In this document: in pieces, positions 5,196 to 6,725 of the stretch
Layout: each line of letters opens with the position of its first letter
Numbering within the stretch: the stretch's first letter is position 1
From: Actinomycetes bacterium
GTDB lineage: Bacteria > Actinomycetota > Thermoleophilia > Solirubrobacterales > Solirubrobacteraceae
Assembly: GCA_023405705.1 (NCBI GenBank)
Contig: JAEXXR010000344.1
Location: 1-6,725 of the forward strand
DNA: 6,725 bases
Direction: 5' to 3'
Program-made: the position numbers and the translations under genes
The notes under the pieces: generated by a model
The model's database searches: none
What the model was told of the DNA's origin: nothing
What the model saw: the letters and a program-made list of their open reading frames with translations, nothing else

Positions 5196-6725
5196 CGCCC
5201 GGCGGCCTTCCCGACGGCGGCCAGCTCGACGACGTCGATGTAGGTCGGCGCGCCGCGGAAGCCGCTGACTCCCCTGCGCGCGACGATCGCCTGCTTGAGG
5301 TCCCCGAGCGAGACGATCGCCGCGTCCTCGCCGCCGACCGTGTTCGTCGCCTCCGCGAACAGTCTCAGCGCTCTGTCGCGGTCGGTCTGCGCCGCGGCCT
5401 CGTCGAGCAGCGCGTCGACCGCTCTGTTGGAGTACGAGAGGAAGTTGACCGCCGAGCCGGTGCGGAAGAACGGCTCCAACAGGCTCTGCACGTACGCCGA
5501 GTCGCCGTAGACGGTGACGATCGCGGCGTTCGGCGCTCTCTGCGGATCCTGCGGCCAGGAGAAGACCTCGGCGCCGGTCGTCGCGCTCAGCTCCAGCTCG
5601 ACGTCCTCGGCGCGCAGCTGCTGCTGGATCGCCTCGCTGAACTGGCGGTGCGACTGGATCGAGCCGACGTACTCGAACGTCACCGGCTCGTCGAGCGCGG
5701 CGTCGCTCGTCTGCTCCTGCACCGGGTTGAGCGCCGGGTCGAGCAGGAACGGCGAGACGTAGCTGTCGGGCGGCGACATCAGCTCGTCGCCCCACACCTG
5801 TCTCGTCGCGGCGTCGACGTCGAGCGCGGCGACGAACGCCTTGCGCTTGGCGACGTCGTCGAACGGCGGCTTGTTCGGGTTGAGCACCAGCATCGGCCGG
5901 AACGCCTGGTCGAGCCGCACGACCTCGTACTGCGGGTTGCTCTCGAACGCCTTCAGCTGGGCCGGCTGGAGCGAGCCGCCGGCGAGGAAGTCGAGCTGCC
6001 CGGAGCGCAGCTGAAGCTGCTGCTCGCCGGTGTTCGGGAGCGTGTCGACCTCGTAGCGGCGTGCCTTCGCCGGCTCGCCCCAGTAGTCGTCGAACCGCTC
6101 CAGCACGGCGCCGTCGCCGAGCTTGAAGCTGACCAGTCTCAGCGGCCCGGTGCCGACCGCGTTGGAGGCGAACCAGCGCTTGCCGTCCTCGCCGGCGCCG
6201 TGCGCGCTCAGCGCCGCCGGGCTGATCACGCGCGGACCGTAGATCGACGCGAGCGCGTCGAGGAAGCCGAGCTCCGGCGCGGCCAGCTCGATCACGAGCG
6301 TGTCCTCGCCCTCCGGCGTGACCTTCTTGACGCCCGCGACCAGGTAGGCCGCCGGTCCTCTCAGCGCTCTGCGGCGCGCGAACGCGCCGGCGACGGCGGC
6401 CGCCGTCAGCGGGGTTCCGTCATGGAATCTGACGCCCTGGCGGATCTTGAACGTGTATCTGCGGCCGTCTCTGCTGACCTCGTAGGACTCGGCCAGCGCC
6501 GGCTCTATCTCGGTCGTGCCGCTCTTGTAGCGCAGCAGCCCCTCGTAGACGGCCGCGTGGACCGAGCCGCCGTTGAGGTCGTACCAGATGTCGGGATCGA
6601 CGCCGCCGACGCCGTCGCCGAACTGGGCCGTGCGGATCGTCGCCTCCGGATCGGGCGCGGCGGTCGCGGCGCCGGCCGTCGCGCCGCCTCCGCCGCTGCT
6701 GGCGGTCCCGCCGCAGCCGGCCGCC
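5192..6725 (-). CDS. Substrate-binding lipoprotein, family 5 (oligopeptide/dipeptide type), N-terminus cut
   Basis: The frame is open from the window edge to the TGA at 5192-5194, giving 510 visible residues. The first visible residues, A-A-G-C, form a lipobox with the Cys at codon 6715-6713, followed by a Ser/Gly/Ala-rich tether; only the signal-peptide front is missing. The family 5 signature F-K-I-R-Q-G-V-R-F-H-D-G-T-P-L-T-A stands at visible residues 91-107, and the Y-E-G-L-L (59-63) and Y-W-G-E elements are also typical. The mature length matches DppA/OppA-like proteins. Role by family: a membrane-anchored extracellular receptor handing peptides or similar solutes to the adjacent DppB-type permease, with which it overlaps by 4 bp. 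A GTG at 6295 is an internal codon, not the start, because well-conserved domain sequence precedes it. Eleven of 34 arginines use AGA, unlike the two hydrolases downstream. The specific ligand cannot be read from sequence; peptides, nickel or other amides are all known in the family. Confidence 0.95.
   Translation of the reverse strand, partial: AAGCGGTASSGGGGATAGAATAAPDPEATIRTAQFGDGVGGVDPDIWYDLNGGSVHAAVYEGLLRYKSGTTEIEPALAESYEVSRDGRRYTFKIRQGVRFHDGTPLTAAAVAGAFARRRALRGPAAYLVAGVKKVTPEGEDTLVIELAAPELGFLDALASIYGPRVISPAALSAHGAGEDGKRWFASNAVGTGPLRLVSFKLGDGAVLERFDDYWGEPAKARRYEVDTLPNTGEQQLQLRSGQLDFLAGGSLQPAQLKAFESNPQYEVVRLDQAFRPMLVLNPNKPPFDDVAKRKAFVAALDVDAATRQVWGDELMSPPDSYVSPFLLDPALNPVQEQTSDAALDEPVTFEYVGSIQSHRQFSEAIQQQLRAEDVELELSATTGAEVFSWPQDPQRAPNAAIVTVYGDSAYVQSLLEPFFRTGSAVNFLSYSNRAVDALLDEAAAQTDRDRALRLFAEATNTVGGEDAAIVSLGDLKQAIVARRGVSGFRGAPTYIDVVELAAVGKAAGR
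6713..6724 (-). other. Lipobox (A-A-G-C) of the substrate-binding protein
   Basis: The last four visible N-terminal codons encode Ala-Ala-Gly-Cys, matching the -3 to +1 positions of a lipoprotein signal peptidase site. A flexible S-S-G-G-G-G-A tether follows. The hydrophobic core that should precede it lies outside the window, so the call rests on the motif, its context and the known anchoring of this family in monoderm bacteria. Confidence 0.75.

Noticed and set aside
4098..5243. 381-codon open frame on the + strand
   Set aside because: It is antisense to the permease; its Arg/Gln/Glu/Asp-rich translation is the mirror of hydrophobic codons, not a real protein.
4191..5795. Longer start (ATG at 5795) for the permease
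   Set aside because: The extra 200 residues overlap the binding-protein gene out of frame and are Arg-rich; the ATG at 5195 gives a normal-length permease beginning right at its first helix and overlapping the upstream stop.
5192..6295. GTG at 6295 as the start of the binding protein
   Set aside because: The frame stays open to the window edge and the upstream part contains the lipobox and the family 5 signature.

Overview
The window is very GC-rich, coding on both strands, and tightly packed. Its gene types (secreted Ig-like repeat protein, lipoprotein-dependent oligopeptide-type ABC transporter, CocE/NonD hydrolase) and GC-rich codon use, broken by patches of the arginine codon AGA, suggest a soil actinobacterium. 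The Ig-like repeat plus the basic beta-rich C-terminal domain recalls Solirubrobacterales (Conexibacter/Solirubrobacter type). That placement is inference; no rRNA or other marker gene is present.

Layout: positions 2-1849 (+) are the 3' part of a large gene for a probably secreted protein. It has one partial and five full tandem Ig-like repeats of about 83 residues, each with a conserved Cys pair, then a Pro/Gly/Arg linker and a C-terminal beta-rich domain. Positions 1850-1904 separate it from a convergent cluster and hold a strong GC hairpin likely to end transcription from both sides. Positions 1905-6725 (-) are a compact operon. Read in transcription order it encodes a substrate-binding lipoprotein of the family 5 (oligopeptide/dipeptide) class, whose N-terminus is cut by the window edge just before the lipobox Cys; a DppB/OppB-type permease overlapping it by 4 bp; an isochorismatase-like cysteine hydrolase; and a CocE/NonD-type serine hydrolase.

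How the genes may work together: the lipoprotein would capture a small peptide, amide or ester outside the cell, and the permease would form half of the membrane channel. The two hydrolases, one amidase-like and one ester/amide hydrolase, could then cleave the imported compound. The usual second permease and the ATPases do not follow the first permease, so they must lie upstream of the window or elsewhere. The substrate cannot be told from sequence alone. I saw no CRISPR array, tRNA, rRNA, insertion sequence or convincing promoter. No stretch over 300 bases lacks a gene.
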